Assembly (NCBI GenBank): GCA_963759055.1 | Contig: CAVWYD010000009.1 | Location: forward strand, 102,957 to 166,956 | From: Thiosocius sp963759055 | Lineage (GTDB): Bacteria > Pseudomonadota > Gammaproteobacteria > Chromatiales > Chromatiaceae | Reading direction: 5' to 3' | DNA: 64,000 nt | Shown: positions 26,759-34,456 of the stretch, piece after piece | How positions within the stretch are numbered: the first letter of the stretch is position 1 | How the letters are laid out: every line of letters starts with the position of its first letter | Program-made: the position numbers and the translations under genes | Notes under the pieces: model-generated | Databases searched by the model: none | The model's input: only the letters and a program-made list of their open reading frames with translations | What the model was told of the DNA's origin: nothing

Positions 26759-28711
26759 ATGACCGCTACAGCGCAGAAGGAAACCCTGGATTTTCAGGCC
26801 GAAGTCAGCCAGGTGCTCAACCTGGTCATACGTTCACTTTACTCGAACAAAGAGATCTTTTTGCGCGAGTTGATCTCGAATGCCTCGGATGCCGCGGAAA
26901 AACTGCGTTTCGAGGCACTCAGCAACGACGCACTGTACGAGGGCGATCCCAACCTGAACATCCGGGTAGCAGTGGACGCGGATGCCGGTACGGTGACAGT
27001 TGTGGACAACGGCATCGGGATGAGTCGATCGGAGGTCAACGAGACCATCGGGACCATAGCCAGCTCCGGCACCAAGAAATTTCTCGAAAATCTGTCCGGG
27101 GACAACACCAAGGACAGCCAGCTGATCGGCCAGTTTGGCGTTGGTTTCTATGCCGCTTTCATCGTTGCGGACAAAGTCACCCTGACAACCCGTCGGGCGG
27201 GAATGCGTCCTGATGAAGGGGTGCGCTGGGAGTCCACAGGCGAGGGCTCGTACACGGTCGAAAATGTCGAACGTGAGGCCCGCGGTACCGAGATCGTCCT
27301 GCATTTGCGTGAAGACGAGAAAGAGTTTCTCGACACCTGGCGCCTGCGCAGCATCATCAGCAAGTTCTCCGATCACGTCGCGATTCCGGTCGAGATGCTC
27401 AAACAGCCCGAGCCGGCCGCTGAGGGTGAGGAGCCGGAGCCACAGACGGAGTGGGAACAGGTCAACAAGGGCACGGCGCTATGGATGCGCAGCAAGTCCG
27501 AGATCTCGGATGAGGAGTATCAGGAGTTCTACAAGAACACCTGCCACGACTTCGAGGACCCTTTGATCTGGGCGCACAACCGGGTGGAGGGTAAGAACGA
27601 GTACAGTTCACTGCTGTTTGTCCCTTCGAGGGCCCCGTTCGATATCTGGGAACGCGAACAGAAGCATGGAGTGAAGCTGTTTGTCCGCCGAGTCTTTATC
27701 ATGGACGAGGCCGACAAGCTGATGCCCCACTACCTGCGCTTTGTCAAAGGGGTGGTCGACTCTGACGACCTGCCGCTGAATGTGTCGCGTGAAATCCTGC
27801 AGCACGACAAGAAAATCGACAGTATTCGCAGTGCCAACGTCAAGCGTGTGCTCGGCCTGCTGGAGAAGCTGGCCAAGGACGACGAAGAGAAGTATCTGAC
27901 TTTCTGGGACGAATTCGGCAGGGTATTGAAAGAGGGGCCGGCCGAGGATTTCGCCAATCGCGAGAAGATCGGCGGCCTGCTGCGCTTCGCATCCACCAAT
28001 TCGGAGGGCGACAAGCAGACGGTCTCACTCGATCAGTACATCGAGCGCATGGTCGAGAAACAGGAGAAGATCTACTACATCACAGCCGATACCGTCGCGG
28101 CAGCGCGCAACAGCCCGCACCTGGAAGTGTTCAAAAAGAAGGACATCGAGGTCCTGTTGCTGACCGACCGCGTCGACGAATGGCTGGTGTCGCATTTTAC
28201 CGACTACAAGGGAAAGCATCTGCAGTCCGTGGCCAAGGGCGAACTCGACCTGGGCGAGCTCGAGGACAAGCAAGACAAGGAGAAGGTCGAAAAGGCGACC
28301 GAGGAACACAAACACCTGATCGAACGCGTCAAAACGGCGCTGGGCGATGTGGTGAAAGAAGTGCGCGTATCCAGTCGCCTTACGGAGTCGCCGGCCTGTT
28401 TGGTGGTCGATCATTACGACATGAGCCAGAACCTGGCGCGGGTGTTGAAACAGATGGGTCAGGATGCACCGATGCCGACACCGACCGTGGAAATCAATCT
28501 GGAACACCCGCTGCTGCAGCGTATGGACGCCGAGACCGATGAAGACAAGTTCGCCGAACTCGCCAAACTGGTGTTCGACCAGGCGCTTCTGGCCGAAGGT
28601 GGGCAGCTGGAGGACCCGGCGGGCTTCGTGCATCGACTCAACCGGCTGATGCTGGATATGTCGGCTCTGATCCGAGCGGGGGCGGCGCCGGTTTGTGCCG
28701 GATTTCGCTAA
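26759..28711 (+). CDS. htpG: Molecular chaperone HtpG (Hsp90)
   Basis: Bacterial Hsp90, an ATP-dependent dimeric chaperone. ATG 26759 follows GGAGG; the 650-residue product begins the N-terminal ATPase domain at TLDFQAEVSQVLNLVIRSLY and has LRELISNASDAAEKLRFEAL, the ATP lid motifs DNGIGMS and GQFGVGFYAAF. The middle domain includes FVKGVVDSDDLPLNVSREIL and the C-terminal dimerisation region ends HRLNRLMLDMSALI. The last dozen residues (GAAPVCAGFR) look unconserved and the stop codon abuts a small intergenic repeat. Confidence 0.97.
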   Translation: MTATAQKETLDFQAEVSQVLNLVIRSLYSNKEIFLRELISNASDAAEKLRFEALSNDALYEGDPNLNIRVAVDADAGTVTVVDNGIGMSRSEVNETIGTIASSGTKKFLENLSGDNTKDSQLIGQFGVGFYAAFIVADKVTLTTRRAGMRPDEGVRWESTGEGSYTVENVEREARGTEIVLHLREDEKEFLDTWRLRSIISKFSDHVAIPVEMLKQPEPAAEGEEPEPQTEWEQVNKGTALWMRSKSEISDEEYQEFYKNTCHDFEDPLIWAHNRVEGKNEYSSLLFVPSRAPFDIWEREQKHGVKLFVRRVFIMDEADKLMPHYLRFVKGVVDSDDLPLNVSREILQHDKKIDSIRSANVKRVLGLLEKLAKDDEEKYLTFWDEFGRVLKEGPAEDFANREKIGGLLRFASTNSEGDKQTVSLDQYIERMVEKQEKIYYITADTVAAARNSPHLEVFKKKDIEVLLLTDRVDEWLVSHFTDYKGKHLQSVAKGELDLGELEDKQDKEKVEKATEEHKHLIERVKTALGDVVKEVRVSSRLTESPACLVVDHYDMSQNLARVLKQMGQDAPMPTPTVEINLEHPLLQRMDAETDEDKFAELAKLVFDQALLAEGGQLEDPAGFVHRLNRLMLDMSALIRAGAAPVCAGFR

Positions 28712-28746
28712 CCACGAAGGACGCGAAGGCCGCTAAGTTTTTTGTG
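28711..28746. repeat. Short GA-rich intergenic repeat, copy 1
   Basis: ACCACGAAGGACGCGAAGG lies at the htpG stop codon. It belongs to a loose family of GCGAAGG/GCAGAGG-type repeats seen twice more in the window: reversed at 28828-28860 and direct at 37531-37567. Units of this kind are widespread between genes in environmental proteobacteria; no function is evident. Confidence 0.5.
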
Positions 28747-28762
28747 TGCGATGTCGCGGTAT

Positions 28763-28798
28763 ATCGTCAACGCCGTTTCCGCCTAGGGCGTTGACGAT
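28763..28798. terminator. Perfect hairpin at the htpG / FAH-gene junction
   Basis: ATCGTCAACGCC at 28763-28774 and GGCGTTGACGAT at 28787-28798 form a perfect 12-bp stem with a 12-base loop. It covers the stop codon of the minus-strand FAH gene and lies 50 bases beyond htpG, where convergent genes need termination. No long T-run follows on either strand, so it is called as a candidate bidirectional terminator. Confidence 0.6.
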
Positions 28799-29679
28799 GC
28801 TGCGCAGCAGACTTGTGGCGGTCGCCTGTCTTTGCGTTCTTGGCGCCCTTGGCGGTTGAATCGTGCTCGGTTCATGGCATTGCGCACCGGATTGCTCAGG
28901 GTGCCGATGCCGTCGATGGTGACCTCGATGGTGTCTCCGTCGGCGAGATAGACGGGCGGCTTGCGTGCGAATCCCACGCCTTCGGGGGTGCCGGTCAGGA
29001 TGACGGTGCCTGGGAGCAGGGTGGTGTCGCGGCTGATGAAGGCGATCAGCTCGGCAACCGGGAAAATCATGTCGCGGGTATTGCTCGATTGCATGGTCTG
29101 ACCGTTCAGCACCGAACGAATGGGCAGGCTCTGTGGATCGGGTATCTCCTCAGCATCAACGACTAGCGGTCCGAGTGGACAGAAGGTGTCGAAGCTCTTG
29201 CCCCTTATCCACTGGCCGCCGCCGGCGTGTTTCTGCCAGCGCCTGGCCGAGACGTCATTCGCACAGGTGTAACCGAAAACGTGGTCGAGTGCGTCTTCCA
29301 CGGCAACGTCGCGCGCGCTCTTGCCGATAATAACGGCGAGCTCCGCCTCGTAGTCGACCTCCGGCCCGTGTTCGCAGGCGGCCGGCAGCAGGATCGGACT
29401 ACCCGGATGTGTGACAGCAGTGCCGGGTTTCATGAACAGGACGGGGCTGTCGGGCAGCTGCGCTCCCGTCTCGGCGGCATGGGCCCGGTAGTTGAGCCCC
29501 ACGCCGTAGATGGCGGCTGGATTCAGCGGTGCCAGCCAGTGTTCTACCTCCACCTCTTCATCGCTGGGCCGCAGGCCGCTGAACAGGTCTGTGCCTTCAA
29601 AGGCAAGTCCGCGCGTCCGGCCGAGAGGTTCAACCCAGAGGGTGCGTCCCTGGCTGTCGATGCATCGGGCCAGTTTCAT
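28783..29679 (-). CDS. FAH-family hydrolase with repeat-encoded tail
   Basis: A second fumarylacetoacetate-hydrolase superfamily enzyme, about 298 residues. Family signatures are AIYGVGLNYRAHAAETGA, PVLFMKPGTAVTHPG, EVDYEAELAVIIGKSAR, GYTCANDVSARRWQ, GKSFDTFCPLGPLV and LTGTPEGVGFARKPPVYLAD. The metal-binding Glu-Glu-Asp set of the family appears intact. The second of two adjacent ATGs (29679) has AGGAG six bases upstream. The domain should end near LSNPVR; the last 28 or so residues (from NAMNRARFNRQGRQERKD) are read through an intergenic repeat and a hairpin, so the tail is probably recent. Substrate unknown. Confidence 0.85.
   Translation of the reverse strand: MKLARCIDSQGRTLWVEPLGRTRGLAFEGTDLFSGLRPSDEEVEVEHWLAPLNPAAIYGVGLNYRAHAAETGAQLPDSPVLFMKPGTAVTHPGSPILLPAACEHGPEVDYEAELAVIIGKSARDVAVEDALDHVFGYTCANDVSARRWQKHAGGGQWIRGKSFDTFCPLGPLVVDAEEIPDPQSLPIRSVLNGQTMQSSNTRDMIFPVAELIAFISRDTTLLPGTVILTGTPEGVGFARKPPVYLADGDTIEVTIDGIGTLSNPVRNAMNRARFNRQGRQERKDRRPPQVCCAASSTP
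28828..28860. repeat. Short GA-rich intergenic repeat, copy 2 (reversed)
   Basis: Read on the minus strand this is TTCAACCGCCAAGGGCGCC followed by AAGAACGCAAAGAC, related to the elements at 28711-28746 and 37531-37567. It lies inside the 3' end of the FAH gene and supplies the residues FNRQGRQERKD of its C-terminal tail. Confidence 0.5.
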
Positions 29680-29889
29680 CATCTGCTCCTTGTGGGCCGG
29701 GATCGGCGTTGGATGCAGATTGTCGGCGAAACGACCGGTTTTTGACACTACAAACTTTGAGCCCTGATGGTCATTCGGCCCGGTGTGGGCAGGCTTGCCC
29801 GGCGAGCTTTGGGGACGATTCGGCTTCAGTTCAGGGCGGATGGTGTCGATGATTAGGAATGCATGATCTGTTCATGCAGCGAGGGGGAA

Positions 29890-30360
29890 ATGTCGAATAT
29901 CCACAGCATCCTGTCCGATCCAAGGCTGATCGAAGCCGGCATCGCCGAGAAACGCCTCTATGAAAGCGGCGACTCGATCATTGTCGAAGGGTGCAACGAT
30001 CGCCGGGTCTACCTGATAGAAAGCGGCACCGTTCGGGTCGCCGGCCGGATAGAACTGGAAGACAGTCGGCACATCCAGCCTGGTCTGTGCGATCTCGGTG
30101 CCGGTGATGTGTTTGGTGAGCTCAGCCTGTTCGAATCCGGGCCCCGCAGTGCATCGGTGGTCGCGGTCGATCGGTGCGAGCTGCGGGTGTTCCAGGCGCA
30201 GGCCCTTGCAGACTATTTCGACCGTCATCCGGAGCATGGTTACGTCGTGCTGAAATGGCTTTTTTCGGTACTCAGTGGTCGACTGCGTCAGGCCGACCGG
30301 CGCCTGGGTTCGCTATTCGCCTGGGGTCTCAAGGCACACGGCATCGATCGCCATCTGTGA
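29890..30360 (+). CDS. Cyclic-nucleotide-binding domain protein
   Basis: A 156-residue protein made of a single cNMP-binding (CAP_ED) beta-barrel. The barrel has GDSIIVEGCNDRRVYLIESG, the phosphate-binding cassette region GAGDVFGELSLFESGPRSAS and VDRCELRVFQAQALADYF, with a C-terminal helix (VVLKWLFSVLSGRLRQADRR). There is no DNA-binding domain, so it is not a classic Crp/Fnr regulator. The cassette has FGELSLFESGPRSAS, close to the FGE...RSA ligand pattern, so nucleotide binding is possible. ATG 29890 is preceded by GAGGGGG. Confidence 0.85.
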   Translation: MSNIHSILSDPRLIEAGIAEKRLYESGDSIIVEGCNDRRVYLIESGTVRVAGRIELEDSRHIQPGLCDLGAGDVFGELSLFESGPRSASVVAVDRCELRVFQAQALADYFDRHPEHGYVVLKWLFSVLSGRLRQADRRLGSLFAWGLKAHGIDRHL

Positions 30361-30503
30361 GCGCCTGAAGCGGCTTCATCAGCAAACATTGATAAACCCC
30401 CTGAATCGACCTATTCAGACGCTCGTGTAGTGACTTCTGCGGCCCATGTGGCAGACTGCCGTCCCTGAAAACTCAGCAATACACATCGAAGGGGGCAAGT
30501 TAC

Positions 30504-31139
30504 ATGCGCGTAATTCTTCTCGGCGGCCCAGGTGCCGGCAAAGGTACTCAGGCCAACTACATCAAGGAACGCTACGGTATTCCGCAGATCTCGACGGGCG
30601 ACATGCTGCGCGCGCACGTGAAATCCGGCAGTGAACTCGGGGTGGCTGCGAAGAAGATCATGGACGCAGGCGGCCTGGTGTCCGACGACATCATCATGGG
30701 CATGGTTCAGGAGCGCATAAAGCAGGACGACTGCAAGGCCGGTTACCTGTTCGACGGCTTTCCGCGCACCATCCCCCAGGCCGAGGCGCTGAAAGCCGCC
30801 GGAGTGCCGATCGACGCAGTTGTCGAGATCGATGTGCCGGATTCGGAAATCATCAAGCGCATGTCCGGTCGCCGCGTCCACCTCGCTTCCGGTCGGACCT
30901 ACCATGTGGTGTTCAACCCGCCGAAAGAAGAAGGCAAGGACGACGAGACCGGCGAGCCCCTGATTCAGCGTGATGATGACCAGGAAGAGACCGTCAAAGC
31001 ACGCCTGAAGATCTATCATGACCAGACCGAGCCGCTGATCAGCTTCTACAGCAAGGAACCCTGTAAATACGTCAAGATCAATGGGGTCGGTAGTGTTGAC
31101 GATATCCGCGAAGGTATCTTCGCCGGTCTGAACGGTTGA
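30504..31139 (+). CDS. adk: Adenylate kinase
   Basis: Balances ATP, ADP and AMP. The 211-residue enzyme has the P-loop GGPGAGKGT (7-15), AMP-site motifs STGDMLRAHVKSGSELG and GYLFDGFPRTIPQA, and a long LID domain (RRVHLASGRTYHVVFNPPKE) without the four zinc Cys of Gram-positive enzymes. Start at ATG 30504 with AGGGGGC upstream. An intrinsic terminator follows, so it is probably a single-gene unit. Confidence 0.98.
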   Translation: MRVILLGGPGAGKGTQANYIKERYGIPQISTGDMLRAHVKSGSELGVAAKKIMDAGGLVSDDIIMGMVQERIKQDDCKAGYLFDGFPRTIPQAEALKAAGVPIDAVVEIDVPDSEIIKRMSGRRVHLASGRTYHVVFNPPKEEGKDDETGEPLIQRDDDQEETVKARLKIYHDQTEPLISFYSKEPCKYVKINGVGSVDDIREGIFAGLNG

Positions 31140-31162
31140 GCCCGAGATAGGTTCCAAAGCTT

Positions 31163-31189
31163 GAAAAGCCCGGTTTTCCGGGCCTTTTC
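31163..31189 (+). terminator. Rho-independent terminator after adk
   Basis: GCCCGG/CCGGGC with a TTTT loop, flanked by GAAAA on the left and CTTTTC on the right, 24 bases after the adk stop. The A/T flanks extend the stem with one bulge. Confidence 0.85.
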
Positions 31190-31256
31190 GCGCCTGCCCG
31201 GCGGTTCTGCTGTGGTAGACTGATGCGCTTAGCAAAGCATTTTTTCGGAGGCCGGC

Positions 31257-31637
31257 ATGGCTGTCGTCGAACTGACGAAAGACAACTTTGAAGAGGTTGT
31301 CACCAACAACGAGTTTGTAATCGTCGATTTTTGGGCGCCCTGGTGCGGACCATGTCGTTCGTTTGCCCCAACTTATGAAAAGGTATCGGAAGATCATCCT
31401 GACGTGGTGTTTGCAAAGGTAAATACCGAAGATGAGCAGGAGATCGCCGGACACTTCCAGATCCGTTCGATCCCCACGCTGATGATATTTCGCGACAAGA
31501 TCATCATCTTCAGCGAAGCAGGCGCATTGCCCGAATCCGGTTTCCGCGAGTTGGTGAACAAAGCCGGTGAACTGGACATGGACGAAGTGCGTCGTCAGGT
31601 GGCTGAACAGCAGTCTTCGGAACAGAATCAGGCCTGA
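31257..31637 (+). CDS. Thioredoxin-like protein
   Basis: A 126-residue cytoplasmic thioredoxin with the active site FWAPWCGPC (Cys30, Cys33), the cis-proline loop IRSIPTLMIFRD and a C-terminal charged extension (MDEVRRQVAEQQSSEQ) of about 18 residues beyond the usual fold. It lacks a signal peptide. Start ATG 31257 is preceded by GGAGG. It could serve as a general disulfide reductase or a specialised one; the window gives no partner. Confidence 0.9.
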   Translation: MAVVELTKDNFEEVVTNNEFVIVDFWAPWCGPCRSFAPTYEKVSEDHPDVVFAKVNTEDEQEIAGHFQIRSIPTLMIFRDKIIIFSEAGALPESGFRELVNKAGELDMDEVRRQVAEQQSSEQNQA

Positions 31638-31752
31638 GAGATCAGGGTTGGGCGAAATGCGGGCCCGGCGTATTGGGCGTTTCGTCCTGCGCGAAGCCTC
31701 CTGTTGACCCGCTGCGTCTATACTGGGATCTGGCAGTCTTCCGGACGGGAAT

Positions 31753-32235
31753 ATGCAGGCCCAGTACAGCGAGCGAATCCACAATCTGTTGGTCAACGGC
31801 CCATCGGTGGGGGACCTGCTGGAACTGTGCGAAGAGAACTACCGTTGCCTGCACAGTCTGGTCCCGCAGCTGAAAAGGCTCCAGGGCAAGCACTGCTCCA
31901 GCCGCCCCGACCATCAGGATCTTCACCTCACCATCCTGGAGCAGACTCCGTATACGACCCTGCTTCGCCTCACCTATGAGTTCCCGAATGCCGATGGCGG
32001 GCTGTCGGACCCGGATGTCCTGTTGCGTGTCTACCATGACGCCCGGCAGGTGGAGGTGGAAGACTTGCGCCAGCAGAATCTGCCCACCCGGCGGCTGTAT
32101 GAGGCTCCTGGCCTCATGAACAAGTGGCGTCTCAACCTTTTTGTCTCCAAGTGGCTGGCATTCTGTGTGCGTCAGGGGCATCTGTTCGTCGATGATGTTG
32201 CGGCCTTGCGGCAACCCGCCTGCGATTTGTCCTGA
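31753..32235 (+). CDS. DUF1249 family protein (YqiB-like)
   Basis: A 160-residue soluble protein matching the DUF1249 pattern: VGDLLELCEENYRCLHSLVP, LHLTILEQTPYTTLLRLTYE, PDVLLRVYHDARQVEVEDL and LNLFVSKWLAFCVRQGH. E. coli YqiB is of this family; its function is not well defined and it is often near the cAMP phosphodiesterase gene cpdA, which is not here. It stands between the thioredoxin gene and iscR on the same strand. Confidence 0.85.
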   Translation: MQAQYSERIHNLLVNGPSVGDLLELCEENYRCLHSLVPQLKRLQGKHCSSRPDHQDLHLTILEQTPYTTLLRLTYEFPNADGGLSDPDVLLRVYHDARQVEVEDLRQQNLPTRRLYEAPGLMNKWRLNLFVSKWLAFCVRQGHLFVDDVAALRQPACDLS

Positions 32236-32368
32236 GGCCGAAAAGCTTCATTTCGCAGGGTTTTATCGTGGTTTTGTCAAGGCAATTCTTCAGAAGGCAC
32301 GGTGTGGTGCTCCAATTTGGAGCGGTCGTGTCCATGTCAACCTCGACACAAGCACAACAAATTATTTC

Positions 32369-32421
32369 TTGACCATTTTCCTCGGTTACTGCTAGTTTAT
32401 TACCTGAGCGATTTACTAGGT
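32369..32421 (+). promoter_or_regulatory. iscR promoter with IscR-like operator
   Basis: A -35-like TTGACC (32369-32374) is followed 18 bases later by a -10-like TAGTTT (32393-32398). Overlapping the likely start site is a dyad ACCTGAG-N6-ACTAGGT (32402-32421), which resembles the imperfect palindromes bound by [2Fe-2S]-IscR at isc promoters. It lies 36 bases before the iscR start codon. This suggests autorepression of the isc operon; the match is by eye and not scored. Confidence 0.55.
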
Positions 32422-32456
32422 ATTTGCACGCGAGTGCTGAAAACGAGGAATTTAAT

Positions 32457-32930
32457 ATGAGACTCTCCACCAAAGGCCGTTATGCCGTAACCGCAATGCT
32501 TGATCTGGCGCTGAATGGTACCCAGGGTCCCGTCACGTTGGCCGATATCTCTGAAAATCAGGGAATCTCCCTTTCCTATCTTGAGCAGCTTTTTGCCGCT
32601 CTTCGCAGCAAGAACCTGGTACGCGGTGTGCGTGGCCCCGGCGGTGGTTACTACCTCGGGCGTGAAGCGGACCAAATCTCGATTGCAAATATCATCTGTG
32701 CAGTGGATGAGTGGGTCGAGTTCACGCGCTGCAAAGGCCGACAGAACTGCCACGACGGGCAGCGCTGCCTTACTCACAGCCTTTGGGATGATCTCAGCCA
32801 GCAGATTTTCGATTTTCTCGGAGATATTACGCTGCACGACCTGGTTCAGCGGGGAGAGATTCGCGAGGCTGCACGCAAGGAGCAAAAGGCGGCTGCAAAG
32901 GTCCTTGGTCTCAAAGACCAGGCGGCATAA
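32457..32930 (+). CDS. iscR: Fe-S cluster-sensing regulator IscR
   Basis: Rrf2-family transcription factor that represses the isc operon when it carries a [2Fe-2S] cluster. The start MRLSTKGRYAVTAMLDLALN (ATG 32457, GAGGA upstream) gives 157 residues. The winged helix contains LADISENQGISLSYLEQLFA and VRGPGGGYYLGRE. Cluster ligands match E. coli IscR exactly in position: Cys92, Cys98, Cys104 and His107 (CKGRQNCHDGQRCLTH). It heads the Fe-S assembly cluster, but iscS, which normally comes next, is missing. Confidence 0.95.
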   Translation: MRLSTKGRYAVTAMLDLALNGTQGPVTLADISENQGISLSYLEQLFAALRSKNLVRGVRGPGGGYYLGREADQISIANIICAVDEWVEFTRCKGRQNCHDGQRCLTHSLWDDLSQQIFDFLGDITLHDLVQRGEIREAARKEQKAAAKVLGLKDQAA

Positions 32931-33321
32931 AGTCCGGGAGCCCAGGTTGGCAGGTTTCTAATCCGGAGCCGAGTCTGCTCGCAGTCGTCTGAACGATTGG
33001 AAGGCAGTGCGGTTGCTGAAAATGCCGTGAACTCCTGGCCGTGGTTCGGTCTTGGCATGGACTTGTGCCGGTCGGAAACGCCGGACTGGGGCAAAGCGCT
33101 GTGAAGGCGTCAACTCGCTTCCGCAGTAGTCGCCGGCATGTTTCCGACATTGCTTGTGTGGAGCGTGACGACGATAAGGTGTAGCCTACCGCTGCGGTGG
33201 GTTAATATAGCCGTCTCGAAACGAGTTTTGTGCGGGTTCTCCCGCTATTCCCCTGGCGCTTAGTGGTCCGGTCGCCGGAGAATTTCTTGTCGACGGACCA
33301 CAGGGTTGAGAGCATTCTAGA
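32931..33321. other. 391-base gap between iscR and the RRM gene
   Basis: No gene is visible. Open frames on either strand are short and unlike any protein, and I find no trace of IscS motifs here. The stretch probably holds the promoter and a long untranslated leader for the RRM gene; TTAATAT near 33202 is a possible -10 element, with no strong -35. Confidence 0.5.
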
Positions 33322-33591
33322 ATGAATATATATGTTGGTAATCTGGCTTACGGCGTCACTGACGATGAGTTGCGTGAAACCTTTTCTACGTTTGGTGAGG
33401 TTGAGCGTGCAAGCGTGATCATGGATCGCGATACGGGTCGCTCGAAAGGGTTCGGCTTCGTTGAAATGCCAGATGACTCGCAGGCTAAAGCTGCGATCGA
33501 AGGGCTGAACGAAAAAGACCTTTCCGGTCGCGCAATCCGCGTGAACGAGGCGAAACCTCGCGAGGATCGTCCACGTCGCCCGCGCTACTGA
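33322..33591 (+). CDS. RRM-type RNA-binding protein
   Basis: An 89-residue single RNA-recognition-motif protein of the bacterial/cyanobacterial Rbp type. RNP2 is IYVGNL (3-8) and RNP1 is KGFGFVEM (about 42-49), followed by an Arg/Pro-rich tail (REDRPRRPRY). Such proteins bind single-stranded RNA and are often cold-induced. Here it occupies the position between iscR and iscU that iscS fills in most gammaproteobacteria. It is 73 bases ahead of iscU on the same strand, with its own long upstream gap, so it may be an independent insertion with its own promoter. Confidence 0.93.
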   Translation: MNIYVGNLAYGVTDDELRETFSTFGEVERASVIMDRDTGRSKGFGFVEMPDDSQAKAAIEGLNEKDLSGRAIRVNEAKPREDRPRRPRY

Positions 33592-33664
33592 ATCTGGGTG
33601 GTGTGCCGGTAAATTGCCCGGTCGAATTCGGCCGGGCAATTTCAAAACATGAGAGGAAACGACC

Positions 33665-34048
33665 ATGGCCTACAGCGAGAAAGTCATCGATCACTACGAA
33701 AATCCGCGCAATGTCGGCGTTCTGGACAAGGATTCCATCAGTGTCGGAACCGGGATGGTGGGTGCGCCGGCCTGTGGTGACGTGATGCGTCTGCAAATCC
33801 AGGTCAACGACGACGGTGTCATTGAGGATGCAAAGTTCAAGACCTACGGCTGTGGTTCGGCGATTGCGTCCAGCTCGCTACTGACGGAGTGGGTGAAGGG
33901 CAAGACCCTGGACGAGGCCTGCGCAATCAAGAACTCGGAGATTGCTGAGGAACTGGCCCTGCCACCGGTCAAGGTCCACTGTTCGGTTCTGGCCGAGGAC
34001 GCAATCAAGGCGGCTATTGCCGACCTCCAGTCAAAGCGGGGCGGTTGA
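33665..34048 (+). CDS. iscU: Fe-S cluster assembly scaffold IscU
   Basis: IscU is the scaffold on which [2Fe-2S] clusters are built before transfer by HscA/HscB. The 127-residue protein has all three cluster Cys (37, 63 and 106), the assembly Asp39 (GAPACGDVM) and the HscA-binding LPPVK at 99-103. ATG 33665 follows GAGAGGAAACGACC. The cysteine desulfurase IscS that feeds it sulfur is not encoded next to it, so must come from elsewhere in the genome. Confidence 0.98.
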   Translation: MAYSEKVIDHYENPRNVGVLDKDSISVGTGMVGAPACGDVMRLQIQVNDDGVIEDAKFKTYGCGSAIASSSLLTEWVKGKTLDEACAIKNSEIAEELALPPVKVHCSVLAEDAIKAAIADLQSKRGG

Positions 34049-34067
34049 CCCGCGGCGGGAGAGTTTC

Positions 34068-34391
34068 ATGGCTATCACACTCACCGACGCAGCGGCGACC
34101 CGCGTAAGGAATTTTTTGGACAGTCGGGGAAATGGCCTGGGCGTTCGACTCGGTGTAAAGACTTCGGGTTGTTCCGGCCTGGCCTATGTGCTCGAGTTCG
34201 TGGACGAACTCGGAGAGGACGATGAAGTGTTCGAGGATCAGGGCGTGAAAGTGATCATCGACCGAAAAAGCCTGGTCTATCTCGACGGAACCCAACTTGA
34301 TTACGGCAAGGAAGGCCTCAATGAGGGCTTTAAATTCAATAACCCGAATGTCAAGGATGAATGCGGTTGCGGAGAAAGCTTCAAGGTTTAG
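34068..34391 (+). CDS. iscA: Iron-sulfur carrier IscA
   Basis: A-type carrier that delivers clusters, especially [4Fe-4S], to target enzymes. The 107-residue product starts at ATG 34068 (MAITLTDAAATRVRNFLDSR) and contains the three invariant Cys: Cys35 in TSGCSGLAY, Cys99 and Cys101 in DECGCGESF. It follows iscU by 19 bases. Confidence 0.97.
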   Translation: MAITLTDAAATRVRNFLDSRGNGLGVRLGVKTSGCSGLAYVLEFVDELGEDDEVFEDQGVKVIIDRKSLVYLDGTQLDYGKEGLNEGFKFNNPNVKDECGCGESFKV

Positions 34392-34415
34392 CGACTGGCT
34401 GACCGCCGAAGCACC

Positions 34416-34438
34416 GACGCCCGCCTCACGCGGGCGTC
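34416..34438 (+). promoter_or_regulatory. Intra-operon hairpin between iscA and hscB
   Basis: GACGCCCGC and GCGGGCGTC form a perfect 9-bp stem with a 5-base loop in the 65-base gap between iscA and hscB. No T-run follows. It may stabilise the upstream iscRUA-type mRNA or act as an attenuator; in E. coli, processing within the isc mRNA separates iscR from iscSUA, so a similar role here is only a guess. Confidence 0.45.
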
Positions 34439-34456
34439 ATCAATCTGGGTGTCCCG

